DNA of 33,875 bases from Oscillospiraceae bacterium (GCA_902784305.1 CACZUK010000008.1:1-33875), one strand, 5' to 3'. Counted from the first letter of the stretch, positions 22,137 through 31,703 are shown. Translations and numbers: made by a program. The notes: generated from the letters alone by a model not told the origin.

Positions 22137-22654
22137 TCGTCAAACACCACCTGTTCCGCCTCCGCGCCGAAGCTGCGGGTCATGAGGATGGCGTCCTCCT
22201 TCGGGCTGTCGTAGTAGTCCTTCCGGCGGCCCACCTGGGCGAAGCCGTGCTTCATGTACAGGCGCTTGGCGGCCTCGTTGGAGGCGCGGACCTCCAGGGT
22301 CAGGAACTCCAGCCCCTGGGCCTGGGCGAAGCGGACGAACACGTCCAGCAGGGCGGAGGCCACGCCCTGTCGGCGGTACTCCTGCCGAACGGCGATGTTG
22401 TCGATGTAGCCCTCTCCGGCCACCACGGTGAGCCCGGCGTAGCCCAGCACCACGCCGTTTTCACCATAGGCGCAAATCCAGGAGGCCAGCAGGTTGTCCA
22501 GCTGCTCCTGGAGCATGGCAAGGGTCCAGGGCCGGGAGAAGCAGCTGCGCTCAATCTCAGCCACCTGCTCGGCCAGCTCCCGGTTCATGGGCACCAGCTT
22601 GTAGGACACCGGCTCGCGTTTGGCGATGCTGGCGTTGTAGGGGACGAAGTTCAT
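22133..22654 (-). CDS. rimI: Ribosomal protein S18-alanine N-acetyltransferase RimI
   Basis: This 173-residue GNAT acetyltransferase acetylates the N-terminus of ribosomal protein S18 and perhaps other proteins. The N-terminal helices contain VAEIERSCFSRPWTLAMLQEQL near residue 31. The acetyl-CoA loop is VRQEYRRQGVASALLDVF near 88, and FLTLEVRASNEAAKRLYMKHGFAQVGRRKDYY is the characteristic RimI C-terminal half. The ATG at 22654 follows AAAGGAGGGTTTTT; it adds about 20 residues ahead of the usual N-terminus, but the ribosome site supports it. A good promoter lies about 40 nt upstream. rimI-tsaD overlap suggests coupled translation. Confidence 0.92.
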   Translation of the reverse strand: MNFVPYNASIAKREPVSYKLVPMNRELAEQVAEIERSCFSRPWTLAMLQEQLDNLLASWICAYGENGVVLGYAGLTVVAGEGYIDNIAVRQEYRRQGVASALLDVFVRFAQAQGLEFLTLEVRASNEAAKRLYMKHGFAQVGRRKDYYDSPKEDAILMTRSFGAEAEQVVFDE

Positions 22655-22694
22655 AAAAACCCTCCTTTGGGTGCGGTCGGTTCAATCGCCCTTC

Positions 22695-22723
22695 ATTGTA
22701 CCAACTTCGGGGCAGGTTTTCAA
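22695..22723 (-). promoter_or_regulatory. Sigma-A promoter of rimI-tsaD
   Basis: On the minus strand TTGAAA (22723-22718) and TACAAT (22700-22695) are 17 nt apart. The start would be near 22688, giving a short leader of about 34 nt. Confidence 0.82.
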
Positions 22724-22760
22724 CTGTGATTGTGCCCAAACAGGGCGCGCCGCAGAGCGC

Positions 22761-22792
22761 AAAAGCCCTCCCCGCCTTGCGGCAGGGAGGGG
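22761..22792 (-). terminator. Terminator of the Na/Pi cotransporter gene
   Basis: On the minus strand CCCTCCCTGCC pairs with GGCGGGGAGGG (one wobble) around a GCAA loop, and CTTTT follows. It lies about 45 nt after the cotransporter stop codon. Confidence 0.85.
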
Positions 22793-22838
22793 AAACCGGA
22801 CTGATGCGACGGCGGCAATCCTTGTGCGTTGCCCGCGC

Positions 22839-24641
22839 TCACCGGGTGCTGTTCATCATGGTGAAGTACTTCTCGTGGGCGGCCTTGTACTCCCGGTTGA
22901 ACTCCTCGCTCTCACCGGAGTGGAGCATGGAGATATAATCGTGGGAGCGGTGCTTCAGCTCAGGGGTGGCCCGGACGATGGTGGCCACGCCGATGTTGGA
23001 GCACACGTCGGAGATGCGCTCCACATCGCCCAGCAGGTTCAGGAACTCCGTGCCCGCCGTGATGGAGCACTGGTTGTGGCGCAGGCGCTCCAGGTGGTTG
23101 TCCCGCAGGGCGCTGACCATGTCGTCCACGACCTCCTCCAGGGGCTCAATGTGCCGGGCGGCGGCCACGTCCCGCTTGCGGAAGGTCTGGTCGCTGTAAT
23201 CGAGAATCTCCTCAATGGGCTGGCGCAGCACGGCCAGCTCCTTCTGGGCGCTCTCGGAGAAGGCTCTGCCCCGGAGCACCAGCTCCCGGCTGACGCCGGC
23301 GATGCTCACGGCGTGGTCGCCCAGCCGCTCGAACTCCGTGACCACGGTGTAGTAGTGGTTCAGAATCTCGGTGTGCTCCTCCTGGGAGATGTGGCCGGAC
23401 AGGGCCACCAGATAGTTGCTGATTTGGTCGGCCATGGTGTCGATGATCTCCTCATCGGCCTCGATTTGAGTCAGAACCTTCTCGTCGTACTGCGCCACTA
23501 CGTCAAAGGCGCGCTCCACATTGGTGCGGGCCAGATGGTACATGTCCAGCAGGACCTCGTAGCAGCGGCCCAGGGCCAGGGCGGGGGTGCCGAAGAAGAC
23601 GGGGTTCAGGGCGTCCAGCTTCTCCTCGTAGGGGGTCTCCTCCACGGGTTCGTCCTTGACGAGGACGCGGGCCAGGCGCTCAAACAGACCAATCAGGGGG
23701 AAGAGCAGCACCGCGCAGGAGAGGTTGAAGATGGAGTTGGTGTTGGCGATGCCGCCGGAGCGCATGGTGGCGTTCCAGAGGCCGTCCAGCGCGCCTGTGG
23801 CGTGCACAATGTTGACCACCAGCACGATAAAGGCGGATTTTGCCAGGTTGTAGAGGATGTTCACGGTGCCCACCCGCTTGGGCTCCGGCTTGGCGCCGAT
23901 GTTGATGACGATGGCCGTGGTGACGCAGTCACCCAGATAGATGCCCAGCAGCACGGCGTAGATGGCGCCGAAGGTGAGCTGCCCGGAGGTGGAGAAGGCC
24001 TGGAGGATGCCGATGGAGGCGGAAGAGCTCTGGAGGGCGAAGGCCACAGCCGCACCGATGGCGTAGCCCACCAGGGGGTTCTCGTCCAGGTGGGAGAAAA
24101 GCTGCTCCACGATGCCGCTTTCAGTGAGGGTGCTCACGGCGGCGGTCATGTTCATCAGGCCGGAGAAGAGGATGCCGAAGCCGATGACGATTTTGCTCAC
24201 CTGCTCGGAGCCCTTGAATTTGGGGCCCATGACCATGACAATGCCCGCGATGAGGGCCAGCGGCGCCAGGGTGGAGGGCTGGAAGAAGCGCAGCACGGAC
24301 AAACCGCCGCCGCCGCTGTTCAAATCCAGCAGGCGGATGATCTGGCCGGTGACGGTGGTGCCCACGTTGGCGCCGATGATGATGCCCAGGCTCTGGTGGA
24401 GGCTCATGATGCCCGCGCCCACCAGGCCGGAGGTGATGACGATGGTGGCGGTGGAGGATTGAATGATGGCAGTCAGGGCCAGACCCAGCAGGAAGGCCTT
24501 GATCGGGGTGTTGGTCAGCTTCTCCATGGCGGTTTTCAGCGTTCCGGAGGAGCTTTCCTTCAGGCCGTCGCCCATGAGCCTCATTCCGTAGAGGAACATG
24601 GCCAGGCCGCCCATCAGTGTGATTAAGTTAAAAATATCCAT
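22839..24641 (-). CDS. Na/Pi cotransporter family protein with a PhoU-like C-terminal domain
   Basis: This is a 600-residue membrane protein. The first half has the two inverted NptA/SLC34-like repeats: the first carries AIIQSSTATIVITSGLVGAG and GIIIGANVGTTVTGQI (residues about 55-105), the second AVAFALQSSSASIGILQAFS near 215 with IYLGDCVTTAIVINIGAKPEPKR. The QSS motifs bind sodium and phosphate. From about residue 350 a soluble helical part resembles PhoU (EFERLGDHAVSIAGVSRELVLRG; LGDVERISDVCSNIGVATIV), with the E/D-rich metal-binding pattern of that family. It probably takes up, or balances, phosphate by sodium symport with its own regulatory domain. AGGAGAACAAC precedes the ATG. It is monocistronic. 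Confidence 0.92.
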   Translation of the reverse strand: MDIFNLITLMGGLAMFLYGMRLMGDGLKESSSGTLKTAMEKLTNTPIKAFLLGLALTAIIQSSTATIVITSGLVGAGIMSLHQSLGIIIGANVGTTVTGQIIRLLDLNSGGGGLSVLRFFQPSTLAPLALIAGIVMVMGPKFKGSEQVSKIVIGFGILFSGLMNMTAAVSTLTESGIVEQLFSHLDENPLVGYAIGAAVAFALQSSSASIGILQAFSTSGQLTFGAIYAVLLGIYLGDCVTTAIVINIGAKPEPKRVGTVNILYNLAKSAFIVLVVNIVHATGALDGLWNATMRSGGIANTNSIFNLSCAVLLFPLIGLFERLARVLVKDEPVEETPYEEKLDALNPVFFGTPALALGRCYEVLLDMYHLARTNVERAFDVVAQYDEKVLTQIEADEEIIDTMADQISNYLVALSGHISQEEHTEILNHYYTVVTEFERLGDHAVSIAGVSRELVLRGRAFSESAQKELAVLRQPIEEILDYSDQTFRKRDVAAARHIEPLEEVVDDMVSALRDNHLERLRHNQCSITAGTEFLNLLGDVERISDVCSNIGVATIVRATPELKHRSHDYISMLHSGESEEFNREYKAAHEKYFTMMNSTR

Positions 24642-24728
24642 GTTGTTCTCCTGGGTAATGATGGGGGCGCACCCCCGTCCCGGCCGGAGCCTGCCGCGCG
24701 CGCGGCAATCCGACCCACAGACAGCGCC

Positions 24729-24760
24729 ATTCTAACACAACTGTTATGAAAAAACCATAG
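24729..24760 (-). promoter_or_regulatory. Possible extended -10 promoter of the Na/Pi cotransporter
   Basis: On the minus strand TGTTAGAAT (24737-24729) is an extended -10 box. The -35 region is poor (TGGTTT at 17 nt). The start would be about 80 nt before the ATG at 24641. Confidence 0.4.
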
Positions 24761-24855
24761 TGTATTGTGACGGAAATCCGCCCTCCCGAACCGTCCGCCC
24801 GGTGGTTTTTCCTCCTTCGAATGGGAAATTCCGGGGGAAAAAACGAAAAAATGAT

Positions 24856-24883
24856 TTGCAAAGGAAAGAAAAGAATGTATAAT
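24856..24883 (+). promoter_or_regulatory. Sigma-A promoter of the SpoU-type methyltransferase
   Basis: TTGCAA (24856-24861) and TATAAT (24878-24883) are 16 nt apart, with TG just before the -10. Transcription should begin near 24890, 39 nt ahead of the ATG. Confidence 0.8.
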
Positions 24884-24928
24884 GACGGGAGAGCACTTTC
24901 GTCAAAAACTTTTTGGGAGGTGACGCGG

Positions 24929-25762
24929 ATGGGTGAGATTCGACGCCTCAGCGCGCTGTCGGACCCCGGTCTGGACGTGTACGCCCGGCTCACGGAGGCG
25001 CAGCTGCGCAGTCGGAGGCAGGCGCAGGGGGTGTTCATCGCGGAGAGCCCGGCGGTGATTATGCGGGCGCTGGAGGCGGGCTGTGAGCCCCTTTCCCTGC
25101 TGATGGAGGAGCGGCACCTGGAGGGTCAGGGCGCGGAGCTGATGCGCCGCTGTGGGGACGTGCCGGTGTACACAGGTCCCCGGGCGCTGCTGGCCCAGCT
25201 CACGGGCTACGAGCTGACCCGTGGGATTCTGTGCGCCATGCGGCGGCCGGAGCTGCCCGCGCTGGAGCAGGTCTGCGACGGTGCCCACCGTCTGGCGGTG
25301 CTGGAGGACATCATCGACGCGGCCAATCTGGGGGCCATTTTCCGCAGTGCCGCCGCCCTGGGGGTGGACGGCGTGCTGCTGAGTCCGTCCTGCGCGGACC
25401 CGCTGCTGCGCCGGGCCGCCCGGGTGAGCATGGGGACCGTGTTCCAGGTGCCCTGGACCCGTCTGGGGGACCGGAAACGGCCCTGGCCGGAGTGGGGCCT
25501 GAGCCGCCTGGGGGAGCTGGGCTTCCGGACCGCTGCCCTGGCGCTGCGGGCGGATGCGGTGAGCATCGAGGACCCCATTCTGGCCGCGGAGGAGCGTCTG
25601 GCCCTCCTCCTGGGCACGGAGGGCACGGGCCTGCGGGAGGAGACCATCCGGCGCAGCGACTACCGGGTCATCATCCCCATGTCCCACGGGGTGGACTCCC
25701 TGAACGTGGCCGCTGCCAGCGCGGTGGCCTTCTGGGCGCTGCGCCGCCGTCCGGGTCAGTGA
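24929..25762 (+). CDS. TrmH/SpoU family RNA 2'-O-methyltransferase
   Basis: This 277-residue SPOUT methyltransferase adds a ribose 2'-O-methyl group to rRNA or tRNA. The start at 24929 has GGGAGGTGACGC upstream; the frame is open for 54 more codons that lie before the promoter and so are not translated. The N-terminal substrate-binding domain (RRQAQGVFIAESPAVIMRAL) is followed by the knotted domain. Its three motifs are AANLGAIFRSA near 133, LALLLGTEGTGL near 228, and IIPMSHGVDSLNVAAASAVAFW near 248. The family contains RlmB, TrmH and other specificities that cannot be separated by motif alone, so no symbol is given. The sequence around its stop codon is partly repeated 59 nt downstream. Confidence 0.92.
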   Translation: MGEIRRLSALSDPGLDVYARLTEAQLRSRRQAQGVFIAESPAVIMRALEAGCEPLSLLMEERHLEGQGAELMRRCGDVPVYTGPRALLAQLTGYELTRGILCAMRRPELPALEQVCDGAHRLAVLEDIIDAANLGAIFRSAAALGVDGVLLSPSCADPLLRRAARVSMGTVFQVPWTRLGDRKRPWPEWGLSRLGELGFRTAALALRADAVSIEDPILAAEERLALLLGTEGTGLREETIRRSDYRVIIPMSHGVDSLNVAAASAVAFWALRRRPGQ

Positions 25763-25831
25763 CAAAACACGGCAAAAACAGCGGTGGCTTTTTTGCGCTG
25801 AGATACCGTCTAAGTCAGTGACAAAACGCGG

Positions 25832-25878
25832 AAAAAATATCGCCGTCCGTTCCTTTTGGGGGGAACGGGCGGCGTTTT
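25832..25878. terminator. Bidirectional terminator between the methyltransferase and GGDEF genes
   Basis: CGCCGTCCGTTCC (25841-25853) pairs with GGAACGGGCGGCG (25862-25874). TTTTCT follows on the plus strand, and ATATTTTTTC on the minus strand. It sits 3 nt from the end of the GGDEF gene at 25882. Confidence 0.88.
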
Positions 25879-25881
25879 CTG

Positions 25882-26895
25882 TCAATGGAGGGTGGAGGAG
25901 CGGCTGGTGTCCTGATGGACCCCTTCGCCCAGGGACTCGGCCAGCACCCGGTCGTAGTCGGTGTGGAAGTGGCAGTCCTTGCCCATGCGCTTGCTCTCGT
26001 AGAGGTTCTGGTCCGCCTGATGGAGCATCAGACGCAGGTCGCAGGGCAGCTCGGAGCGCCCGGAGACGCTGCCCGCGGAGATGTGAGGCCGGAGCGGCTG
26101 GCCGTCCAGGGCGATGCCCCGCACCGCGTCCAGCAGCTGGTCCACATTGCGCTCGAACTGGCTCAGGTTCTGGTCCGCGCACACCACCAGGAACTCGTCC
26201 CCGCCGTAGCGGTAGCAGGCGTGGGAGCCGAAGCAGCTCACCAGGGCGTGACCGGTCTGCTGGAGGACGTAGTCGCCCACCGCGTGGCCGTGGGTGTCGT
26301 TGACCTGCTTGAAGTCGTCCAAATCCAGCATCATCACATGCAGGCGCAGCCCGCAGTAGCCGTCATAGTCCCGGGTCAGGGCGGAGCGGTTGCGCACCTG
26401 GGTCAGGGCGTCGTGCAGGGAGGCCTCAGAGAGGTTGCGGTTGTCGCTGCGCAGGCTGCGGTTCATCTCCAGCAGCTGGCGCTGGATGGAGCGGTTGACC
26501 TGCTTCAGGTGGCCGATGAACACAATGTTGAGCACCACGCCCAGAAAGATGGTGGTCATTTTCTGCACGTTGATAGCGGTAAAAGCCACAAAACAGTGGT
26601 CTGTGGAGAAGAAGTAGAGGGAATAGACCAACATCACCACGCCGCTGGCGATGCCGGAGCCGTAGCCGAAGAGGGAGGTGAGCACCGTCAGCCCGGAGAT
26701 GAGAATCATGTTGGGGTTGGGAACCTGAAACACGAACACCAGGGCGGTCAGGGAGAGCATGGCGGCCAGGGACAGGAAGATGTGGCGCAGCTCAGCGACC
26801 ACCGGGTCCTGCTGCTCCAGCAGCACGGCGTCCTCGCTCGCCGTGAGCAGCTGATGGAGCCGGTCCTGAACACTGTCAAAAAATGTGGGTTTCAA
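25882..26895 (-). CDS. Membrane-bound GGDEF protein, probable diguanylate cyclase (TTG start)
   Basis: In this 337-residue protein, residues about 40-135 contain roughly four hydrophobic segments (IFLSLAAMLSLTALVFVF; ASGVVMLVYSLYFF; FLGVVLNIVFIGHL). A short helical linker comes next, then a GGDEF domain from about 165. That domain has DLDDFKQVNDTHGHAVGDYVL and the active-site loop YRYGGDEFLVV near 230, so it should convert GTP to cyclic di-GMP. The allosteric I-site RxxD, normally five residues before GGDEF, is absent (the stretch reads FGSHACYR), so product inhibition is not expected. The start is TTG at 26895, preceded at 9 nt by AAAGGAG; no ATG fits. No sensory domain other than the membrane part is recognisable. 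A promoter about 300 nt upstream implies a long leader. Confidence 0.9.
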   Translation of the reverse strand: MKPTFFDSVQDRLHQLLTASEDAVLLEQQDPVVAELRHIFLSLAAMLSLTALVFVFQVPNPNMILISGLTVLTSLFGYGSGIASGVVMLVYSLYFFSTDHCFVAFTAINVQKMTTIFLGVVLNIVFIGHLKQVNRSIQRQLLEMNRSLRSDNRNLSEASLHDALTQVRNRSALTRDYDGYCGLRLHVMMLDLDDFKQVNDTHGHAVGDYVLQQTGHALVSCFGSHACYRYGGDEFLVVCADQNLSQFERNVDQLLDAVRGIALDGQPLRPHISAGSVSGRSELPCDLRLMLHQADQNLYESKRMGKDCHFHTDYDRVLAESLGEGVHQDTSRSSTLH

Positions 26896-27201
26896 GGCAA
26901 ATCGCTCCTTTCAGCGGCGTTTCTTCCCGGAGCGGGGAGAGATAAGGAATCACCGGTTTCATCTGGCGAGAGTGGTGGGCGAGATAGTTTTCGTCAAATC
27001 AACAGGAGCCCCACAGGGGCGGGAGTGCCCCTTGAGGGCAGGCGCCGAACGCAGGCGAAGTGCCCCGAACGGGGTAAATCCTTTGTGGATTTCAAGTGTT
27101 CGCAGGCGGTGAGTTGGCGGAAAATAGCCGTCCAGCGCCGAAGCTGGATGAAATCGGGGGTTCCAAAGAAAAGAGAGGGACGGCAGTCCGGCCCTACTCT
27201 T

Positions 27202-27230
27202 ATTTTAACACAAATTGTCTACGGCGGCAA
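27202..27230 (-). promoter_or_regulatory. Promoter of the GGDEF gene with a leader of about 300 nt
   Basis: On the minus strand TTGCCG (27230-27225) and TAAAAT (27207-27202) have a 17-nt spacer, and TGT precedes the -10. The start would be near 27195, about 300 nt before the TTG start codon. Confidence 0.65.
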
Positions 27231-27250
27231 GGGGGAGATGACAACAGACA

Positions 27251-27282
27251 GAAAAATGGTTCCGGGCGAACACCCGGAACCA
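27251..27282 (-). terminator. Terminator of the aminotransferase gene
   Basis: On the minus strand TGGTTCCGGG pairs with CCCGGAACCA around a 6-nt loop, followed by TTTTTC. It is 17 nt past the aminotransferase stop at 27299. Confidence 0.9.
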
Positions 27283-27298
27283 CTGTGCTGTCTGAAAC

Positions 27299-28489
<1,191 letters not shown>

Positions 28490-28571
28490 AATGCGACCAG
28501 TCCTTTCCAAATAGAGCGCCAGCGGAGCCGAAGGGGGGTTCCGGGCGGCAGCGCTGATTCGACTGTGACCC

Positions 28572-28600
28572 ATTATATGCCAGCTCTTGCAAAATTGCAA
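28572..28600 (-). promoter_or_regulatory. Sigma-A promoter of the aminotransferase gene
   Basis: On the minus strand TTGCAA (28600-28595) and TATAAT (28577-28572) are 17 nt apart. The leader is about 75 nt. The -35 box is one arm of the inverted repeat at 28586-28601. Confidence 0.88.
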
Positions 28601-28601
28601 G
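28586..28601. promoter_or_regulatory. Inverted repeat over the -35 box, candidate operator
   Basis: CTTGCAA-AA-TTGCAAG is a perfect 7-bp inverted repeat with a 2-nt centre, covering the -35 box and the adjacent spacer. A further TTTTGCAATTT lies at 28625-28635. The symmetry suggests a dimeric repressor site, although two TTGCAA boxes in opposite directions could arise by chance in an AT-rich promoter. Confidence 0.45.
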
Positions 28602-28764
28602 CCTTTTTTCATGGAAAACGCTAAATTTTGCAATTTGACGGGTTTTTAGATTCATTTTTGCTGTTTGCTGGGGAATGTCACTTGTTTTTCAATGGTGGAC
28701 GGGCCCGCGGCGGCGCGATTTTTGGGCAAAGAGCGGAAAAATTTGGAACGAATGGGAAGGAGAA
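28602..28764. other. Spacer between the aminotransferase promoter and the leu operon terminator
   Basis: With its two flanking signals this belongs to the 358-nt gap 28490-28847. Beyond those signals I see no gene, RNA or repeat here; short open frames lack ribosome sites. Confidence 0.4.
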
Positions 28765-28802
28765 GAAGAAACCGGCGGACCGCAGAGGCTGCGGTCCGCC
28801 GG
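28765..28802 (-). terminator. Terminator of the leuCDB operon
   Basis: CCGGCGGACCGCAG (28772-28785) pairs perfectly with CTGCGGTCCGCCGG (28789-28802) around a 3-nt loop. On the minus strand TTTCTTCTTC follows. It is about 45 nt past the leuB stop codon. Confidence 0.85.
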
Positions 28803-28847
28803 AGGGGAAGTGAAATGATGCAGGAAGAACCCCTGCGGGCTGCATGG

Positions 28848-29924
28848 TTACAGGTGAGCGCGAATCAGCTCGCCCATTTTCCTGCATCCCACCAGCTTGT
28901 CGGGCTCACCGGCGATGTCGGCGGTGTGCCAGCCCTCGCCCAGAACGCTGTCCACGGCGTTCTCCACGGCGTCGGCCTCGGCGCTGAGCTGGAAGGAGTA
29001 GCGGAACATCATTGCCACGGAGAGGATGGTGGCCATGGGATTGGCCTTGTCCTGTCCGGCGATGTCGGGGGCGGAGCCGTGAATGGGCTCGTAGAGGCCG
29101 GGGGCCTGGGCGCCCAGAGAGGCGGAGGGCAGCAGGCCGATGGAGCCGGTAATCTGGCTGGCCTCGTCGGAGAGGATGTCGCCGAACATGTTCTCGGTGA
29201 CCACCACGTCGAACTGGCCGGGGCAGCGAACGATCTGCATGGCGCAGTTGTCCACCAGCATGTCCTCATAGGTCACGTCGGGGTACTCGGCTGCCAGGCG
29301 GTGCATGACCTCCCGCCACAGCCGGGAGGTGGCCAGCACGTTGGCCTTGTCCACACTGGTGACCTTGCGATTGCGCAGACGGGCCAGCTCAAAGGCCTGA
29401 CGGCCGATGCGCTCAATCTCCATCTCGGAGTAGCACATCTCGTCGGTGGCCTCCTGGCCCCGGTCCTCGGTCTGGTAGCGGCTGCGCTTGCCGAAGTAGA
29501 TGCCGCCGGTGAGCTCCCGCACCATCATGATGTCAAAGCCCTGCTCGGCCACCTCCCGGCGCAGGGGGGAGGCGTCCTCCATGCCGCGGCGCATGGCGGC
29601 GGGACGCAGGTTGGTGAACAGCTCCAAATCCTTACGGATGGCCAGCAGGGCCGTTTCGGGCCGCTGCTCGGCGGGCTTGTCGCTGCCCCACTTGGGGCCG
29701 CCCACGGCGCCCAGCAGCACCGCGTCACAGGCCTTGCACTTCTCGGCGGTGCCGTCGGGATAGCTCTTGCCCACCGCGTCGGTGGCGCAGCCGCCCATGA
29801 GCACGTCCACAAACTCGAAGCTGTGGCCGAACTTCTCGCCCACGGCCTCCATGACCTTCAGGGCCTCGTTGACGATTTCCGGGCCGATGCCGTCGCCCCG
29901 GATGACAGCAATTTTGTAGTTCAT
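28848..29924 (-). CDS. leuB: 3-isopropylmalate dehydrogenase
   Basis: This 358-residue NAD-dependent dehydrogenase performs the third step of leucine synthesis, oxidising and decarboxylating 3-isopropylmalate. The N-terminal [14 protein letters not shown] is the family start. [10 protein letters not shown] near residue 70 and [10 protein letters not shown] near 107 mark the substrate region. [29 protein letters not shown] near 135 contains the conserved arginine and tyrosine. The metal-binding aspartates lie in [28 protein letters not shown] near 220. The NAD loop is [24 protein letters not shown] near 270. It is the last gene of the operon, 12 nt after leuD. Confidence 0.97.
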   Translation of the reverse strand: MNYKIAVIRGDGIGPEIVNEALKVMEAVGEKFGHSFEFVDVLMGGCATDAVGKSYPDGTAEKCKACDAVLLGAVGGPKWGSDKPAEQRPETALLAIRKDLELFTNLRPAAMRRGMEDASPLRREVAEQGFDIMMVRELTGGIYFGKRSRYQTEDRGQEATDEMCYSEMEIERIGRQAFELARLRNRKVTSVDKANVLATSRLWREVMHRLAAEYPDVTYEDMLVDNCAMQIVRCPGQFDVVVTENMFGDILSDEASQITGSIGLLPSASLGAQAPGLYEPIHGSAPDIAGQDKANPMATILSVAMMFRYSFQLSAEADAVENAVDSVLGEGWHTADIAGEPDKLVGCRKMGELIRAHL

Positions 29925-29936
29925 AGTCTCAAAACC

Positions 29937-30425
29937 TCACTTGGCCAGGCCGCGGGCCTTCAGGGAGCTGATGAGGCCGCCGGACTGGATGATGTTGTCG
30001 ATGAAGGGGGGGAAAGGAGCGGCCTGGAAGACCTTTCCGGTGGTCTCGTCGGTGATTTTGCCGGTTTTGAAGTCCACGCTGACCTTGTCGCCCGCCTGGA
30101 TGCTGGCGCTGGCCTCGGGGCACTCCATGATGGGCAGGCCGATGTTGATGGCGTTGCGGTAGAAAATCCGGGCGAAGGAGGCGGCAATCACGCACTTCGC
30201 GCCGCTGACCTTGATGGCCAGGGGGGCGTGCTCCCGGGAGGAGCCGCAGCCGAAGTTGGCGCCGCCGACGATGATGTCGCCGGGCTCCACGGTGCCCGCG
30301 TAGCTGGGGTCGATGTCCTCCATGCAGTGGGAGGCCAGGGCCTTCTCGCTGGGGTCGTTCAGGTAACGGGCGGGAATGATGACATCGGTGTCCACATTGT
30401 CGCCGTAAACATAGATTTTAGACAT
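29937..30425 (-). CDS. leuD: 3-isopropylmalate dehydratase small subunit
   Basis: This 162-residue small, swivelling subunit of isopropylmalate isomerase pairs with LeuC. GDNVDTDVIIPARYLN at the N-terminus and GGANFGCGSSREHAPLAIK near residue 53 are the substrate-binding signatures. The length is that of the short archaeal/Firmicutes form, not the 200-residue enterobacterial form, and matches the type of LeuC next to it. GGAGGAAGAAAAA precedes the ATG. It lies 18 nt after leuC. Confidence 0.96.
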   Translation of the reverse strand: MSKIYVYGDNVDTDVIIPARYLNDPSEKALASHCMEDIDPSYAGTVEPGDIIVGGANFGCGSSREHAPLAIKVSGAKCVIAASFARIFYRNAINIGLPIMECPEASASIQAGDKVSVDFKTGKITDETTGKVFQAAPFPPFIDNIIQSGGLISSLKARGLAK

Positions 30426-30443
30426 TTTTTCTTCCTCCCGTTC

Positions 30444-31703
30444 TCACAGCTCTCTGGGGTCGGCCAGCTCGCCCTTCACGGCGCTGGCGGCGGCCACGGC
30501 GGGGGAGGCCAAAATCACCTTGGACTCCACATGACCCATACGGCCCACAAAGTTCCGGTTGGTGGTGGACACGCAGACCTCGCCCTCGCACATGCAGCCC
30601 ATGTGGCCGCCCAGGCAGGGTCCGCAGGTGGGCGTGGAGATGGCACAGCCGGCGTTGAGCAGGTCCATGTAGGAGCCATCCTCAATCATCTCGCGGATGA
30701 TGTCCTGGGTGGCGGGCAGCACGATGCAGCGCACGCCCTCGGCCACCTTCTTGCCCTTGAGGATTTCCGCGGCGGCGTGCATGTCGGAGATGCGGCCGTT
30801 GGTGCAGGAGCCGATGACCACCTGGTCGATTTTGATGCCCTTGACCTCCTGAACCAGTTTGGCGTTGCCGGGCAGATAGGGCATGGCGACGGTGGGCTCC
30901 AGGGTGTTCAGGTCGATGACGACCTCCCGCTCGTACTCGGCGTCGGGGTCGGCCTCGTAGATGACCGGCTTGCGGTCCGTGCGGCCCTTGAGGTAGGCCA
31001 GGGTCTTCTCATCCACGGGGAAGATGCCGTTCTTCGCGCCGGCCTCGATGGCCATGTTGGCGATGGTGAAGCGGTCGTCCATGCTCAGCTCGCAGATGGA
31101 GGGGCCGGTGAACTCCAGGGACTTGTACAGAGCGCCGTCCACGCCGATGAGGCCGATGAGGTGCAGCATCACGTCCTTGCCGGAGACAAAGGGCTGGAAC
31201 TTGCCAGTGATGGTCACCTTAATCGCGGGGGGCACCTTGAACCAGTTCAGGCCGGTGGCCATGCCCGCGGCCATATCGGTGGAGCCCACACCGGTGGAGA
31301 AGGCGCCCAGCGCGCCGTAGGTGCAGGTGTGGGAGTCGGCGCCGATGGTCAGGTCGCCGGGGACCACCAGGCCCTTTTCGGGGATGAAGGCGTGCTCCAC
31401 GCCAACCTCGCCCACGTCATAAAAGTGGGTGATGTGGTGCTTCCGGGCGAAATCCCGGCTGGTTTTGCACAGCTGCGCGGCCTTGATGTCCTTGCAGGGG
31501 GTGTAATGGTCCAGAATGATGGCAATTTTATCCTTGTCGAAGACCTGGGTGATGCCGTTGTCCTCCAGCACCTTGATGGCCACGGGGGTGGTCACGTCGT
31601 TGCCGTGGACCAGGTCCAGCTTCGCCTCCACCAGCTGTCCGGCGCTGACGCTGTCCAGACCGGCGTGGGCGGCAAAAATCTTTTGGGTCATGGTCATGCC
31701 CAT
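30444..31703 (-). CDS. leuC: 3-isopropylmalate dehydratase large subunit
   Basis: This 419-residue aconitase-family subunit isomerises 2-isopropylmalate to 3-isopropylmalate. Iron-sulfur ligands are the cysteine in [14 protein letters not shown] near residue 298 and the pair in [15 protein letters not shown] near 360. Other landmarks are [19 protein letters not shown] near 33, DHYTPCKD near 66 and [26 protein letters not shown] near 120. The first ATG at 31703 has AGGAGG 8 nt upstream and is preferred over the ATGs 2 and 4 codons later. The operon leuC-leuD-leuB lacks leuA, and ilv genes are not in the window. The 100-nt upstream gap has no clear promoter; CATAAT at about 31762-31757 is the best -10 candidate. 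Confidence 0.96.
   Translation of the reverse strand: MGMTMTQKIFAAHAGLDSVSAGQLVEAKLDLVHGNDVTTPVAIKVLEDNGITQVFDKDKIAIILDHYTPCKDIKAAQLCKTSRDFARKHHITHFYDVGEVGVEHAFIPEKGLVVPGDLTIGADSHTCTYGALGAFSTGVGSTDMAAGMATGLNWFKVPPAIKVTITGKFQPFVSGKDVMLHLIGLIGVDGALYKSLEFTGPSICELSMDDRFTIANMAIEAGAKNGIFPVDEKTLAYLKGRTDRKPVIYEADPDAEYEREVVIDLNTLEPTVAMPYLPGNAKLVQEVKGIKIDQVVIGSCTNGRISDMHAAAEILKGKKVAEGVRCIVLPATQDIIREMIEDGSYMDLLNAGCAISTPTCGPCLGGHMGCMCEGEVCVSTTNRNFVGRMGHVESKVILASPAVAAASAVKGELADPREL

Larger units (their letters stand above)
26896..27298. repeat. Leader and spacer upstream of the GGDEF gene with repeat family B copy 2 (27000-27076)
   Basis: The segment 27000-27076 carries AACAGGAGC, AGTGCCCCTTGAGGG and AGGCGAAGTGCCCCG in the same order as the reverse complement of 9560-9660. 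A second stretch, 27126-27170, shares AGCCGTCCAGCG, GGATG and GGTTCCAAAGA with 101-192 near the 5S gene, with different internal spacing. No ORF is supported. Because the promoter at 27230-27202 reads leftward, the GGDEF mRNA would carry these repeats in its 5' leader. Confidence 0.6.

Noticed and set aside
26896..27195. Cyclic di-GMP riboswitch in the GGDEF leader
   Set aside because: The conserved GEMM core was looked for on the minus strand and not found; the leader instead contains repeat family B.
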